Assembly: GCA_039191605.1 (NCBI GenBank)
Contig: JBCCXL010000012.1
Span: 1 to 64,000 of the forward strand
Direction of reading: 5' to 3'
Source: JBCCXL01 sp039191605
Lineage (GTDB): Bacteria; Acidobacteriota; Thermoanaerobaculia; Multivoradales; JAHZIX01
DNA length: 64,000 nucleotides
The translations under genes and the position numbers were made by a program. The notes beneath the pieces are model-generated. The model had not been told where the DNA came from and did no database searches. It worked only from the letters and a program-made list of their open reading frames with translations. Below are positions 8,222 to 17,056 of this stretch, piece by piece. Within the stretch, counting starts at the first letter, position 1; each line of letters starts with the position of its first letter.

Positions 8222-9612
8222 CCGCTGCCCTCACCGCGCTCACCGGCGCCGGTGAGGCCGGCTTTCTTGGCGTAATAGCGAAAGGAGCGGAAGGTCATGC
8301 CGAGAATCTCCGCCGCCTGGGTTTGCACTCCCTCGGTGCGATCCAGCGCCTGGCGCATCAGCTCCACTCGGATCTCGTCGAGATAGCTCTCCAGGTCGAG
8401 GCCATCCTCCGGCAGCTCGATGAGCTGAGTATGCCCCTGGGGCGCCGCCACCAGGTGCATCGGGAGCTCGCGGGTGGTCACCGTGCTTTCCATCGACAGC
8501 GCCATGATTCGCTCGATGGTGTTCTCCAGCTCTCGCACGTTGCCGGGCCAATCGTAGCTTTCCAGCACGTTCATCGCCTCGACGGAGATCTGTGGGGCGT
8601 CGATGCCCATCTCCCGGCTGTATTTTTCGAGGAAGTGCACGGTGAGCAGGGGAATGTCTTCCCGCCGGGTGCGCAGCGGCGGCAGCTGGATCGGGATGAC
8701 GTTGATCCGGTAGAAGAGATCCTCGCGAAATTCGCCTTCCTCGACTCGCTCCATGAGGTCGCGATTGGTGGCGGCGACGATGCGCACGTCCACCGCTTCT
8801 TCCCGGGAGCCGCCGACCTTGCGGATGGTCCTCTCCTGCAGGGCGCGCAGCAGCTTGACCTGCATGGCGGTGCTCATCTCGCCGATCTCGTCGAGGAAGA
8901 GGGAGCCCCCCTCCGCCTCCTGAAAGAGGCCTTTCTTATCCTTCACGGCGCCGGTGAAGGCTCCCCGCTCGTGGCCGAAGAGCTCGCTCTCCAGCAGATT
9001 TTCCGGCAGCGCGCCGCAGTTGACCGAAAGGAAGTTGCGTTCCCGGCGGGGGCTGGCGTGGTGGATGGCGCGGGCGATGAGCTCCTTACCGGTTCCGCTT
9101 TCGCCCTGAATCAGCACCGTGGAGGCAGTGCGGGCGACCCGCTCGATGACCTTGAACACCGCCTGCATGCGGGAGGATTTACCGATGATCTGAGAGAAGA
9201 CGTGGCGCTGCTCGATCTCCCGCTTGAGATACAGGTTTTCCTCGATGAGGTCCGTGCTCTCCAGCGCTTTTTCCACCACCACCTTCAGCTCGTCGACGTC
9301 GAAGGGCTTGGAGATATAGCCGTAGGCGCCGTGGCGCATCGCCTCGATATGGCTTTTCGACGACGTGTAGGCGGTCATCATGATCACCGAGGTGGACGGG
9401 TTCTCCTGCTTGATTTCCTTGAGCAGGTCGAGACCGTTGCCGTCTGGCATCATGATGTCGCAGAGCACCAGATCGTAGGAGTTCTGGAGCTGCTCCCGGG
9501 CGGTGGCCACGGAGCTGGCGGTGGTGACCTCGTAGCTCTCCTCGGCAAAGAGAAGGCTGAGGAATTCCAGCATGCTTTCTTCGTCGTCGACGATCAATAA
9601 TCTGCGGCTCAA
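8218..9612 (-). CDS. pilR: PilR-like sigma54-dependent response regulator
   Basis: A 464-residue NtrC-type regulator. The receiver domain has phospho-acceptor Asp52, followed by the AAA+ domain with Walker A GESGTGKE (170-177), the sigma54-contact loop GAFTGA (217-222) and Walker B LFLDEIGEM. A Fis-type helix-turn-helix lies at about 425-455. When phosphorylated, such proteins remodel sigma54 RNA polymerase at -24/-12 promoters; PilR classically activates the major pilin gene. It overlaps pilS by 4 bases and follows pilT and pilC, which supports the pilus assignment over other NtrC members. Confidence 0.9.
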   Translation of the reverse strand: MSRRLLIVDDEESMLEFLSLLFAEESYEVTTASSVATAREQLQNSYDLVLCDIMMPDGNGLDLLKEIKQENPSTSVIMMTAYTSSKSHIEAMRHGAYGYISKPFDVDELKVVVEKALESTDLIEENLYLKREIEQRHVFSQIIGKSSRMQAVFKVIERVARTASTVLIQGESGTGKELIARAIHHASPRRERNFLSVNCGALPENLLESELFGHERGAFTGAVKDKKGLFQEAEGGSLFLDEIGEMSTAMQVKLLRALQERTIRKVGGSREEAVDVRIVAATNRDLMERVEEGEFREDLFYRINVIPIQLPPLRTRREDIPLLTVHFLEKYSREMGIDAPQISVEAMNVLESYDWPGNVRELENTIERIMALSMESTVTTRELPMHLVAAPQGHTQLIELPEDGLDLESYLDEIRVELMRQALDRTEGVQTQAAEILGMTFRSFRYYAKKAGLTGAGERGEGSG

Positions 9613-11426
9613 GGGGCCTCCGATGGGGGGGACTCGCTAGCAGGTGCCGGGCGCTGCGGGGTGGTTTGGGTCGAAGAGGAAGGGGGCGCGCTGGAGTCGG
9701 GAGCGGTGGCACTGAGGTCCTGAGGGGGATGGACAGTGGTGGTGGAGGGGAGAGGGGCGCCGGTGCTGAGGGGCGGTGAGGAAAGGGGTAGCTCAATGAG
9801 GAAGGTCGAGCCCTCGCCGACGCCGCTGTCTACCTCGATTCGGCCGCCATAGGCCTCGACAATGCTGTAGACGATGGGCAGGCCGATCCCGGTGCCGCCC
9901 TTGAAATGGCTTTGGAAGGGGTCGAAGAGCTTCCCCTTGAGCTCTTCCGGAATGCCTACGCCGTCGTCCTGCACCAGGAGCTGAAAACTCTTCTCCCGCT
10001 GCTGCCCGTCGACCCGCAGGGCGCCGCCCTGGGGCATCGCTCGCAGGGCGTTGCGGGTGAGATTCCAGAAGATCTGGGAGATTTGATCCGGGTCTGCCTC
10101 GAGGAAGATCTGCGGATCCGAAAGGCTGAGATCCAGCCGGTGGTCGGCGGTGACCTCCGGGCTGTTCTCCAGCAGGGCGACGTGCTCCCGCAGCAGCTTG
10201 GCGATGTCGAAGCGCACCAGGCGGCGCTCCGCCGGCCCGGCGAATTGCAGGAAGTCCTTGATGATGCGGTCGAGGCGCTGGCTCTCCTTGAGGATGATGT
10301 CCAGCAGCCGGGTGGCGTGGGGATCTTCGTCCAGCCTGCGCCCCAGCATCTGGGCAGATCCGGAGATGGAGGTCAGCGGGTTGCCGATCTCGTGGGCGAG
10401 GCCGGCGGCGAGGCCGCCGACGATGGCCATGCGATCCCGAACCCGCAGCTCCTGCTGCAGCTTGTGGGTCTGGGTCAGGTCCTGGAAGATCACGATGTAG
10501 CCCCGCAGGGTGCCCTCGGCATCGTGGAGCCGGGAGAGGGAGTAGCCGACGTACACCGTCTCGTCGTGGCGGCTGAGCTGACTCTCGAAGCGGCCCCGGG
10601 CGCTGTTCTCGAGACTCTGCACGCATTCCAGCCAGCGGCTGCGATCGAAGAGGCCGGTGGTCTCCACCGGCTCTCCCACCAGCGGACGCTGGGCGAGCCC
10701 TAGAATCTCCAGGCCAGCGCGGTTGATGCTGGCGATATTGCCGTCGAGATCGGTGGTCATCAAGCCGCTGACGATGCTCTGGATGATGTCGTCGTGCACC
10801 ACCTTCAGGGACTGCAGCCGCTCCCGCTGAGCCTCCAGCTCCTGCAGCTGGGCCGCCAGCAGGGTTTCCGCCTGGCGAGTGCGGCGGCTGAGCACGGTGC
10901 CGAGACGGGCGGTGGCGTAGAAGCCCACCAGGGCGACAAACATGTTGTAGGCCAGGCGGCCGTGGGCGTCCTCGGTGCTGCTGGGGTCCTCCGGCGAGAT
11001 GGAGAGATCGCCGCCGAAGAGGAAGATCAGGGCGATAAGGGTGTAGGCGGCGAGGGCGGCGCTGGCGAAGGAAGTAGCGGAAGCGGGCTTGCCGAGCATC
11101 AGCGCCGCCAGCACGATCACCACCGGGTAGAGCATGATGAAGGGCGACGAGATCCCGCCGAAGGTGTAGACCAGCAGCGACACCAGCACCAGGTCGCCGC
11201 TCAGCTGGAGCCGCGCCTGGTGACTCTCCGGCAGCTTGCGGGTCACCAGCAGCACGCTGTAGACCAGCGTTACCGCCAGGGTGAAGCCGATGACCAGCAG
11301 CACCTCCATCGGGCGCACGCTCTGGTAGGCCTGGCCGGTGAAGGTCTCGAGCCAGTCGCTGCGGCTGACCTCCGGGTTCAGCAGTCCCGGAAACCACGGA
11401 CCCACGAGCACCGCCATCGCCAGCAC
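9609..11426 (-). CDS. pilS: PilS-like sensor histidine kinase
   Basis: The 605-residue kinase has about six N-terminal membrane segments (residues 40-180), a coiled coil (183-210) and a PAS domain (about 211-320). The HisKA box LAHEIGNPLTSISG holds phospho-His345. An HATPase domain follows with N box NLTRNALRAM, G1 DDGVGIPEE and G2 GGTGIGLPIV. The C-terminal 45 residues are Pro/Ser/Thr-rich and disordered. It should phosphorylate the adjacent PilR. The GTG at 11426 has no Shine-Dalgarno sequence. The frame stays open upstream and reads a plausible PilS N-terminus from a CTG at 11471 placed 7 bases after GGGAG, so the true start may be that CTG. Confidence 0.92.
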   Translation of the reverse strand: MLAMAVLVGPWFPGLLNPEVSRSDWLETFTGQAYQSVRPMEVLLVIGFTLAVTLVYSVLLVTRKLPESHQARLQLSGDLVLVSLLVYTFGGISSPFIMLYPVVIVLAALMLGKPASATSFASAALAAYTLIALIFLFGGDLSISPEDPSSTEDAHGRLAYNMFVALVGFYATARLGTVLSRRTRQAETLLAAQLQELEAQRERLQSLKVVHDDIIQSIVSGLMTTDLDGNIASINRAGLEILGLAQRPLVGEPVETTGLFDRSRWLECVQSLENSARGRFESQLSRHDETVYVGYSLSRLHDAEGTLRGYIVIFQDLTQTHKLQQELRVRDRMAIVGGLAAGLAHEIGNPLTSISGSAQMLGRRLDEDPHATRLLDIILKESQRLDRIIKDFLQFAGPAERRLVRFDIAKLLREHVALLENSPEVTADHRLDLSLSDPQIFLEADPDQISQIFWNLTRNALRAMPQGGALRVDGQQREKSFQLLVQDDGVGIPEELKGKLFDPFQSHFKGGTGIGLPIVYSIVEAYGGRIEVDSGVGEGSTFLIELPLSSPPLSTGAPLPSTTTVHPPQDLSATAPDSSAPPSSSTQTTPQRPAPASESPPSEAP

Positions 11427-11568
11427 TCGGCTGATGATGAGGGTGCGAAGCTGTCTACCGAGGGAGGTCAGAGCAAAACTCCCGGGGGGGCGACGAGGGC
11501 GACTCGGTGGGAGGAGACCGATTCGCCGCGCGGTGGGCGTGGCTGGAGCACGGGGCCGAAGGGCGGCC

Positions 11569-11653
11569 GATCTGGTTTAGCCGATCTGGTTTAGCCGACC
11601 TGATGATTAGCCAACCTCTGATGATTAGCCAACCTCTGATGATTAGCCAATTT
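11569..11653 (-). repeat. Tandem duplications across the pilC stop codon
   Basis: Three 18-bp units of TGATGATTAGCCAACCTC (plus-strand reading) lie at 11601-11618, 11619-11636 and, diverging at its end, 11637-11653. The pilC stop (TTA on the plus strand, 11643-11645) is in the third. Two copies of a 14-bp unit GATCTGGTTTAGCC precede them (11569-11596). Confidence 0.9.
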
Positions 11654-12854
11654 GCGTGATGAAGCTGTACAGCGGCAGGTACATGGCGACCACGATGGTG
11701 CCGATGGTGACGCCGAGGAAGGAGATCAGCAGCGGCTCGATGAGCTTCATCATGCCGGCGACGGCGGTATCGACCTCGTCCTCGTAGAAGTCGGCGATCT
11801 TCGACAGCATCTGGTCGAGGGCACCGGTCTGCTCACCGACACCGATCATCTGCACCACCATCTGCGGGAAGACCTTGGTTTGGGCCAGCGGCTCGGAGAG
11901 GGTCTTGCCTTCTTCCACCGCCTTACGCACGGCCATGATGGAGTCTTCGATGATCGCGTTGCCGGAGGTGCGCGCGGTGATCTCGAGGCCGTCGAGAATC
12001 GGCACGCCGGAGGAGGTAAGGGTGGAGAGCGTGCGGCAGAAGCGTGCGATAGCGATCTTTTTCAGCAACATGCCGAAGATCGGCACTTTGAGCAGGGCCC
12101 CGTCGATCACCCGCCGTCCTCGATGGGTCTTGTGATAGCGCTGGAGGAAGATGCCGGTAGCGACGATCAGCAGGATCAAGAAGGGCGAATAGGCGGCGAC
12201 GAAGTTCGAGGCGGCGATCACCATCTGGGTGAGGAAGGGCATGTCGCCGCCGACGCCGGCGAAGAGCTGGCCGAAGACCGGGATCACGAAGCGCAGAATC
12301 ACCCACACCACGATGACGGCGATGCTGATCACCGCTACCGGATAGATCATCGCGCTCTTCACCTGGTTGCGCAGGCGGACCGCCTTTTCGATGTAGGTGG
12401 AGAGACGCTGGAGGATGATGTCCAAGATACCGCCGGCCTCACCGGCGGCGATCATGTTGGTGTAGAGATCGTCGAAAGCGAGGGGGAATTTGCGCATCGC
12501 GTCGGCCAGGGAGGCACCCTGCTCGACCTCGAATTGCACGCCGCGGATCATGTCCGCGAAGGCCTCGTTCTCTTCCTGGTCGCCGAGAATCTCCAGACAC
12601 TGCACCAGCGGCAGGCCGGCGTCGAGCATCACGGAGAACTGTCGAGTGAACAGGGCAATGCGCTTCTGGGGCACCTTCCGGCGCACCTTGAAGCGCTTCA
12701 TGATGGGGATCTCGCGCCCCTTCTCCTTGATCGACGAGACCTGGATGGCGCGTCGCTTCAGGGCGGCCACCGCCGCTTCCCGAGAATCCGCCAGCTCGAT
12801 GCCCTCGACCATTTGGCCCGCTCGATCGCGGCCGCGCCAGGTGAAGTTTGCCAT
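11643..12854 (-). CDS. pilC: Type IV pilus inner-membrane platform protein PilC
   Basis: The 403-residue protein has the two tandem T2SSF domains of PilC/GspF proteins (about residues 70-190 and 270-395), each followed by hydrophobic segments. Family features include the TRQFSVMLDAGLPLVQCLE stretch and the later TLTSSGVPILDGLEI. PilC connects the cytoplasmic PilB/PilT motors to pilin polymerisation. The N-terminal FTWRGRDRAGQMVEG is typical. It lies 91 bases downstream of pilT and upstream of pilS-pilR. No pilB or pilin gene is in the window. Confidence 0.95.
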   Translation of the reverse strand: MANFTWRGRDRAGQMVEGIELADSREAAVAALKRRAIQVSSIKEKGREIPIMKRFKVRRKVPQKRIALFTRQFSVMLDAGLPLVQCLEILGDQEENEAFADMIRGVQFEVEQGASLADAMRKFPLAFDDLYTNMIAAGEAGGILDIILQRLSTYIEKAVRLRNQVKSAMIYPVAVISIAVIVVWVILRFVIPVFGQLFAGVGGDMPFLTQMVIAASNFVAAYSPFLILLIVATGIFLQRYHKTHRGRRVIDGALLKVPIFGMLLKKIAIARFCRTLSTLTSSGVPILDGLEITARTSGNAIIEDSIMAVRKAVEEGKTLSEPLAQTKVFPQMVVQMIGVGEQTGALDQMLSKIADFYEDEVDTAVAGMMKLIEPLLISFLGVTIGTIVVAMYLPLYSFITQIG

Positions 12855-12928
12855 GGGGGTCTCCTGCTTTCTCGTCTTCTAGAATCTAGTCTGGGTCAGC
12901 AATCGAGGCTGGATCAGCGGCGGCCCTA

Positions 12929-12958
12929 ATTAACGACGGCCCGTATTAACGACGGCCC
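12929..12958 (-). repeat. Duplicated 14-bp element across the pilT stop codon
   Basis: ATTAACGACGGCCC (plus-strand reading) occurs at 12929-12942 and 12945-12958. The pilT stop (TTA on the plus strand, 12946-12948) is inside the second. Confidence 0.85.
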
Positions 12959-14067
12959 TGGGGCCGGATGCTGGCACCGTCTGCCGTCGCCTCGTTGGCG
13001 CTCATGCGGGAGATCAACTCCTGGAGCTCGTCGGCGTTGGAGGATCGGGCGAGAGCGGTCTTCAGAGTGATCTGCCGACGCAGATAGAGCTGACAGAGAC
13101 TCTGGTTGAAGGTCTGCATCCCGTGCTTCGACTGGCCGGTCTGCATCATGCCGTAGATCTGGTGGATCTTGTCTTCGCGAATCAGGTTGCGAATGGCGGC
13201 ATTGGGGACCAGGATCTCCATCGCCAGGGCGCGGCCCTGACCGCTGGATTTCGGCAGCAGGGATTGACACAGGATGCCCTCCAATACGAAGGAGAGCTGC
13301 ACCCGGATCTGCCCCTGCTGGTGGGCGGGGAAGATGTCGATGATGCGGTTGATGGTCTGGGCGGCGGAGTTGGTGTGCAGCGTGGCGAAGGTCAAATGGC
13401 CGGTCTCGGCGATGCGCAGGGCGGCCTCCACCGTCTCGTGGTCTCGCATCTCACCGATCAGCACCACGTCCGGATCCTGCCGCAGGGCGGAGCGCAGGGC
13501 GGCGGTGAAGCTGTAGGTATCGGCGTTGATCTCGCGCTGGTTGACGATGCACTTCTGGTGGCTGTGGAGGTACTCCACCGGATCCTCAATGGTGAGGATG
13601 TGCTCCGGCCGTTCGCGATTGATCTTGTCGATCATCGCCGCCAGGGTGGTGGACTTGCCGGAGCCGGTGGGGCCGGTCACCAGAATCAGCCCGCGGGGCT
13701 TCTCGCACAGCCCCTCGATGACGGTCGGCAGGCCGAGCTCGCGGAAGGAGCGAATCTCGTAGGGGATCTGCCGGAACACCGCGGCGATGGCGCCACGCTG
13801 GTGGAAGACGTTGGCGCGGAAGCGAGCCAGGCCCTTGAGACCGAAGGAAAAATCGATCTCCAACGTTTCCTCCAGCCGCTGCTTCTGCAGATCGGTGAGG
13901 ATGGAGTAGGCCAGCTGCTTGGTTTGGGTCGGCGTCATCGGCGGCGTATTGAGGGGCCGCAATTTACCGTCCACCCGCACCTGAGGAGGGCTGTTCGTGG
14001 TGACGTGAAGGTCCGAGCCGCCTTGCTCGACCATCGCCTTCAGCAGTTGATTCAGGCTCGCAGCCAT
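12946..14067 (-). CDS. pilT: Type IV pilus retraction ATPase PilT
   Basis: Hexameric AAA-like motor that depolymerises the pilus and drives twitching motility. From the chosen start the protein has 373 residues and opens MAASLNQLLKAMVEQGGSDL, as PilT proteins do. Walker A GPTGSGKS is at 132-139. An Asp box and Walker B with RQDPDVVLIGEMRD follow, then the His box (TGHLTFATLHTNSA). The open frame extends to 14151, but those 28 residues are unlike PilT, and GGAG lies 11 bases before the ATG at 14067. The last 20 or so residues (ATADGASIRPQGRR) form a variable tail. Confidence 0.95.
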   Translation of the reverse strand: MAASLNQLLKAMVEQGGSDLHVTTNSPPQVRVDGKLRPLNTPPMTPTQTKQLAYSILTDLQKQRLEETLEIDFSFGLKGLARFRANVFHQRGAIAAVFRQIPYEIRSFRELGLPTVIEGLCEKPRGLILVTGPTGSGKSTTLAAMIDKINRERPEHILTIEDPVEYLHSHQKCIVNQREINADTYSFTAALRSALRQDPDVVLIGEMRDHETVEAALRIAETGHLTFATLHTNSAAQTINRIIDIFPAHQQGQIRVQLSFVLEGILCQSLLPKSSGQGRALAMEILVPNAAIRNLIREDKIHQIYGMMQTGQSKHGMQTFNQSLCQLYLRRQITLKTALARSSNADELQELISRMSANEATADGASIRPQGRR

Positions 14068-14108
14068 AAAAGGGATACTCCAATGCCAATGCCTTGGGGG
14101 GCTAAGGA

Positions 14109-14137
14109 AGTTTAGCACCAACCTGGAGGGGACCCAA
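14109..14137 (-). promoter_or_regulatory. Candidate pilT promoter
   Basis: On the minus strand TTGGGT (14137-14132), a 17-base spacer, then TAAACT (14114-14109). This is 42 bases before the pilT start and points to sigma70-type transcription of the pil genes. Confidence 0.5.
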
Positions 14138-14206
14138 GGCGAGGGTCGCAAGTTGGCCGAGGAGAGAGGGGCCGAGGCGCGAGGGCACTTGCGGTAAGGT
14201 AGCGCG

Positions 14207-16078
14207 GTGAGCGACTCGGCAGAAACTCTTCAAGACGAAAAACCCCTCGGTCAGGTCTACGACAGCCGGCTCTTGCTGCGCCTGCTGGGCTATCTGCGTC
14301 CCCACAAGGGGATGGCGGCCTTCGCCGTGGTGTTGATCATGATCTCCTCGCTGCTGCAGCTGGTGGGACCGCTGGCGACGGCGGTGGCGATCGACCTCTT
14401 CATCGCGCCGGACCCCTCGGAGCAGCTCTCCCAGCCGCTGCAGATCCTGCGGGACGCGCTGCCGGCGGGGCTCTCGCCGGAGCAGGGCATCCTGCTGGCC
14501 AGCGGCATCTATCTGCTCTCCCTGCTGCTCACCTTCGTGGTGCTCTACGTGCAGAGCTACGTCATGTTGATGATGGGCCAATACGTGATGTTCGATCTGC
14601 GGGAGCAGATCTTCGAGCGCTTCCAGGATCTGGAGATCGAATACTTCCAGCGCCACCCCATCGGCCGTCTGGTGACCCGGCTGACCACCGACGTCGGGGC
14701 CCTGAACGAGCTCTTCACCGCCGGACTGGTATCCATCTTCGGCGACCTGATGCTGCTGGTGGGCATCGTCGCGGTGCTCTTCTGGCTGGATTGGCGCCTC
14801 GCCCTGGTGGCCTTTTCGATCCTGCCGCTGCTGCTGGCCCTCACCGCCTGGTTCAAGATCCGGGCTCGCCAGCGCTACCGCGAGGTGCGGGTGAAGATCG
14901 CCAGCATCAACAGCTTTCTCCAGGAGCACATCACCGGCATGTCGGTGGTGCAGCTCTTCGGCCGCGAGGGGCGCGCCCGCAAGGAATTCGGCGAGGTCAA
15001 CCGGGATCACTTCAACTCCAACGTCGAAGCGATCTTCTACTACGCCGTGTACTACCCGACGGTGGAGCTGATCACCTCCATCGGCATCGCCCTGCTGATC
15101 GGCTTCGGCGGCTATCAGGTGATGGGCGGGGCCCTCTCCCTCGGCGCCCTCATCGCCTTTTTGCAGTACGCCCGGCGCTTCTACCAGCCGCTGGCGGATC
15201 TGTCGGAGAAGTACAACATCCTGCAGGCGGCGATGGCGGCATCGGAGCGGGTCTTCCAGGTGCTGGACGAGCCGGTGGCCATCGCCTCTCCCCAGCAGGC
15301 CCATCGGCCGGAGATGGTCCAGGGGGCGCTGGAGCTAGATTCGGTGCACTTCGCCTACGAGCCCGACGAGCCGGTGCTGCGGGGAGTCTCTTTCCGGGTG
15401 GAGCCCGGGGAGACCCTGGCGGTGGTGGGGCATACCGGGGCCGGCAAGTCCACCCTCGCCAACCTGCTGCTGCGCTTCTGGGACGTGGATTCCGGCGCCG
15501 TGCGGCTGGACGGGGTCGACGTGCGGGAATGGGATTTGGAGCGTCTGCGCTCCAGCATCGGGCTGGTGCTGCAGGACGTCTTTCTCTTCTCTGGCACTAT
15601 CGCCGGCAATATCCGGCTGGGGGAAGACGAGATCTCCGCCGCCCGCCTGCGGCGAGCCGCCGCGGAGGTGCAGGCCCTGGACTTCATCGAGCGACTGCCC
15701 CAGGGTTTCGACACCCCGGTGCGGGAGCGCGGCGCCGGTCTCTCGGTGGGGCAGAAGCAGCTCCTCGCCTTCGCCCGCGCGCTGGCCTTCGATCCGCGGA
15801 TTCTGATTCTCGACGAGGCCACCTCCTCCATCGATACCGAGACCGAGCAGGCCATCCAGGCGGCCCTGGACCGGCTGCTGGAGGGGCGCACCTCCATCGT
15901 TATCGCCCATCGCCTGTCCACCATCCAGAAGGCGGACCGGATCCTCGTGCTGCACAAGGGCGAAGTGCGGGAGATCGGCACCCACGACGAGCTGATGGCC
16001 CAGGACGGGGTCTACCGCACCCTCTACGAGCTGCAATACCGGGGTACCGAGGATGTTCGCCAGCCGGCGGCTCTCTAA
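14207..16078 (+). CDS. ABC exporter, fused permease and ATPase (MsbA/MdlB-like)
   Basis: A 623-residue half-transporter. The type I exporter membrane domain (about residues 30-330, six segments) precedes the ATPase domain, which has Walker A GHTGAGKST, signature LSVGQKQLLAFARAL, Walker B ILILDEATSSID and the switch His in IVIAHRLST. It would act as a homodimer or with a partner. The substrate (lipid, drug or peptide) cannot be read from sequence. The start is GTG with no Shine-Dalgarno sequence; TAAGGT (14195-14200) lies 6 bases upstream, consistent with a leaderless mRNA. It is divergent from pilT and followed 51 bases on by a membrane-protein gene. Confidence 0.93.
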   Translation: MSDSAETLQDEKPLGQVYDSRLLLRLLGYLRPHKGMAAFAVVLIMISSLLQLVGPLATAVAIDLFIAPDPSEQLSQPLQILRDALPAGLSPEQGILLASGIYLLSLLLTFVVLYVQSYVMLMMGQYVMFDLREQIFERFQDLEIEYFQRHPIGRLVTRLTTDVGALNELFTAGLVSIFGDLMLLVGIVAVLFWLDWRLALVAFSILPLLLALTAWFKIRARQRYREVRVKIASINSFLQEHITGMSVVQLFGREGRARKEFGEVNRDHFNSNVEAIFYYAVYYPTVELITSIGIALLIGFGGYQVMGGALSLGALIAFLQYARRFYQPLADLSEKYNILQAAMAASERVFQVLDEPVAIASPQQAHRPEMVQGALELDSVHFAYEPDEPVLRGVSFRVEPGETLAVVGHTGAGKSTLANLLLRFWDVDSGAVRLDGVDVREWDLERLRSSIGLVLQDVFLFSGTIAGNIRLGEDEISAARLRRAAAEVQALDFIERLPQGFDTPVRERGAGLSVGQKQLLAFARALAFDPRILILDEATSSIDTETEQAIQAALDRLLEGRTSIVIAHRLSTIQKADRILVLHKGEVREIGTHDELMAQDGVYRTLYELQYRGTEDVRQPAAL

Positions 16079-16129
16079 GCCGACGAATCCGAGGGGCGCG
16101 GACGAGAGCAACAGGGAGAGGGGGATTCG

Positions 16130-16840
16130 ATGACCAAAGCAGCACCAGCGGCTGATCCGGGGCAGAGGGGATCCCGGGAGTCCTTCGCGCTGACGGTGAT
16201 CCTGACCCTTCTCGCCTCGCTGCTGCCGGCGGCCCTGGCGTGGGCCTCGCCGGGGCTCAATATCCTCGCCAAGTCCCTCTGTGTGGCGATTCTCGGGGCG
16301 ACGATTCTGTGGATGAACGTCGCGGAGATCCGCCGCCAGCGAGGTCTTGCCCTCGGGGTGTGGTGGCAGCACTTCCTGCCGGAGGCGACGGTCTTCAAGC
16401 GGGTCAACGGCCTGGCCTCCCTGGCCCTGGCGGTGCTCTCCCTCTTTCCCCAGCCGCTGTGGGGCTTCGTGGTGGCGAATTTCTTCTACTACCTGGTTTC
16501 CCTGGACGGGTTGCGGGGTGTCTTTCGCCACCCCTGGGGTCAGGCTCTCGCCTGCGGCGTGCCGGGGGCTATCGCCCTCTTGGCCCTCGGTCAGGGAGAC
16601 TACGCCCAGGCCGCTTCTCTGGCCGGCGCGGTGGCGCTGATCCTGTCCTTTTCCCGCCTGCTGGCGGGGCAGTGGTCCGGCATCGGCGTGCCCTATCGCT
16701 TCGCCTATTTCCTGGCCTGCGTGCTGCTGGCGATCGGCGCCGGGCTTTCGGGCCCGGACTTTCTGCCTCTCTTCGTCTTCGAGGTGTTCTTGGCGCTGCT
16801 CTTTCTCGCCGTGCTGATTCTGCGGCGCGACGATGGCTAG
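16130..16840 (+). CDS. Polytopic membrane protein of unknown function
   Basis: A 236-residue protein with about seven hydrophobic segments. The charged segment EIRRQRGLALGVWWQHFLPE between the second and third probably forms a cytoplasmic loop. It begins with a 20-residue polar N-terminus. A strong purine-rich ribosome-binding region (AGGGAGAGGGGG) precedes the ATG. It sits 51 bases after the ABC exporter, so cotranscription is likely. I do not recognise a family, and no catalytic motif is visible. Confidence 0.7.
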   Translation: MTKAAPAADPGQRGSRESFALTVILTLLASLLPAALAWASPGLNILAKSLCVAILGATILWMNVAEIRRQRGLALGVWWQHFLPEATVFKRVNGLASLALAVLSLFPQPLWGFVVANFFYYLVSLDGLRGVFRHPWGQALACGVPGAIALLALGQGDYAQAASLAGAVALILSFSRLLAGQWSGIGVPYRFAYFLACVLLAIGAGLSGPDFLPLFVFEVFLALLFLAVLILRRDDG

Positions 16841-16991
16841 GGGGGCGCCGGTAAAGATCCTGAAGGCGAGAGTCAGAGATCTTGACAGGCGACATTTACG
16901 CTGCGATTTTGAACCTTCGGGCGACTGAATCTTTCCGATGAGAAGACCCATAGTCCTAAAAGTTACGGGTATCTGAAGCACAGCCCGTGAA

Positions 16992-17025
16992 GGCTCGCTC
17001 TCCGCGGAGAGCTCTCCGCAGAGAG
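16992..17025. promoter_or_regulatory. Palindromic element upstream of the YccA-like gene
   Basis: A perfect 16-bp palindrome GCTCTCCGCGGAGAGC (16997-17012) is embedded in a larger inverted repeat (GGCTC...GAGAGCC) that also contains a partial second copy, CTCTCCGCAGAGAG. It ends about 32 bases before the start codon, so it could be an operator or a 5'-leader hairpin. A TTGACA (16882-16887) further upstream has only a weak -10. Confidence 0.45.
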
Positions 17026-17056
17026 CCATCCGCCAACCGTTCAGGGAAAGGCCACG

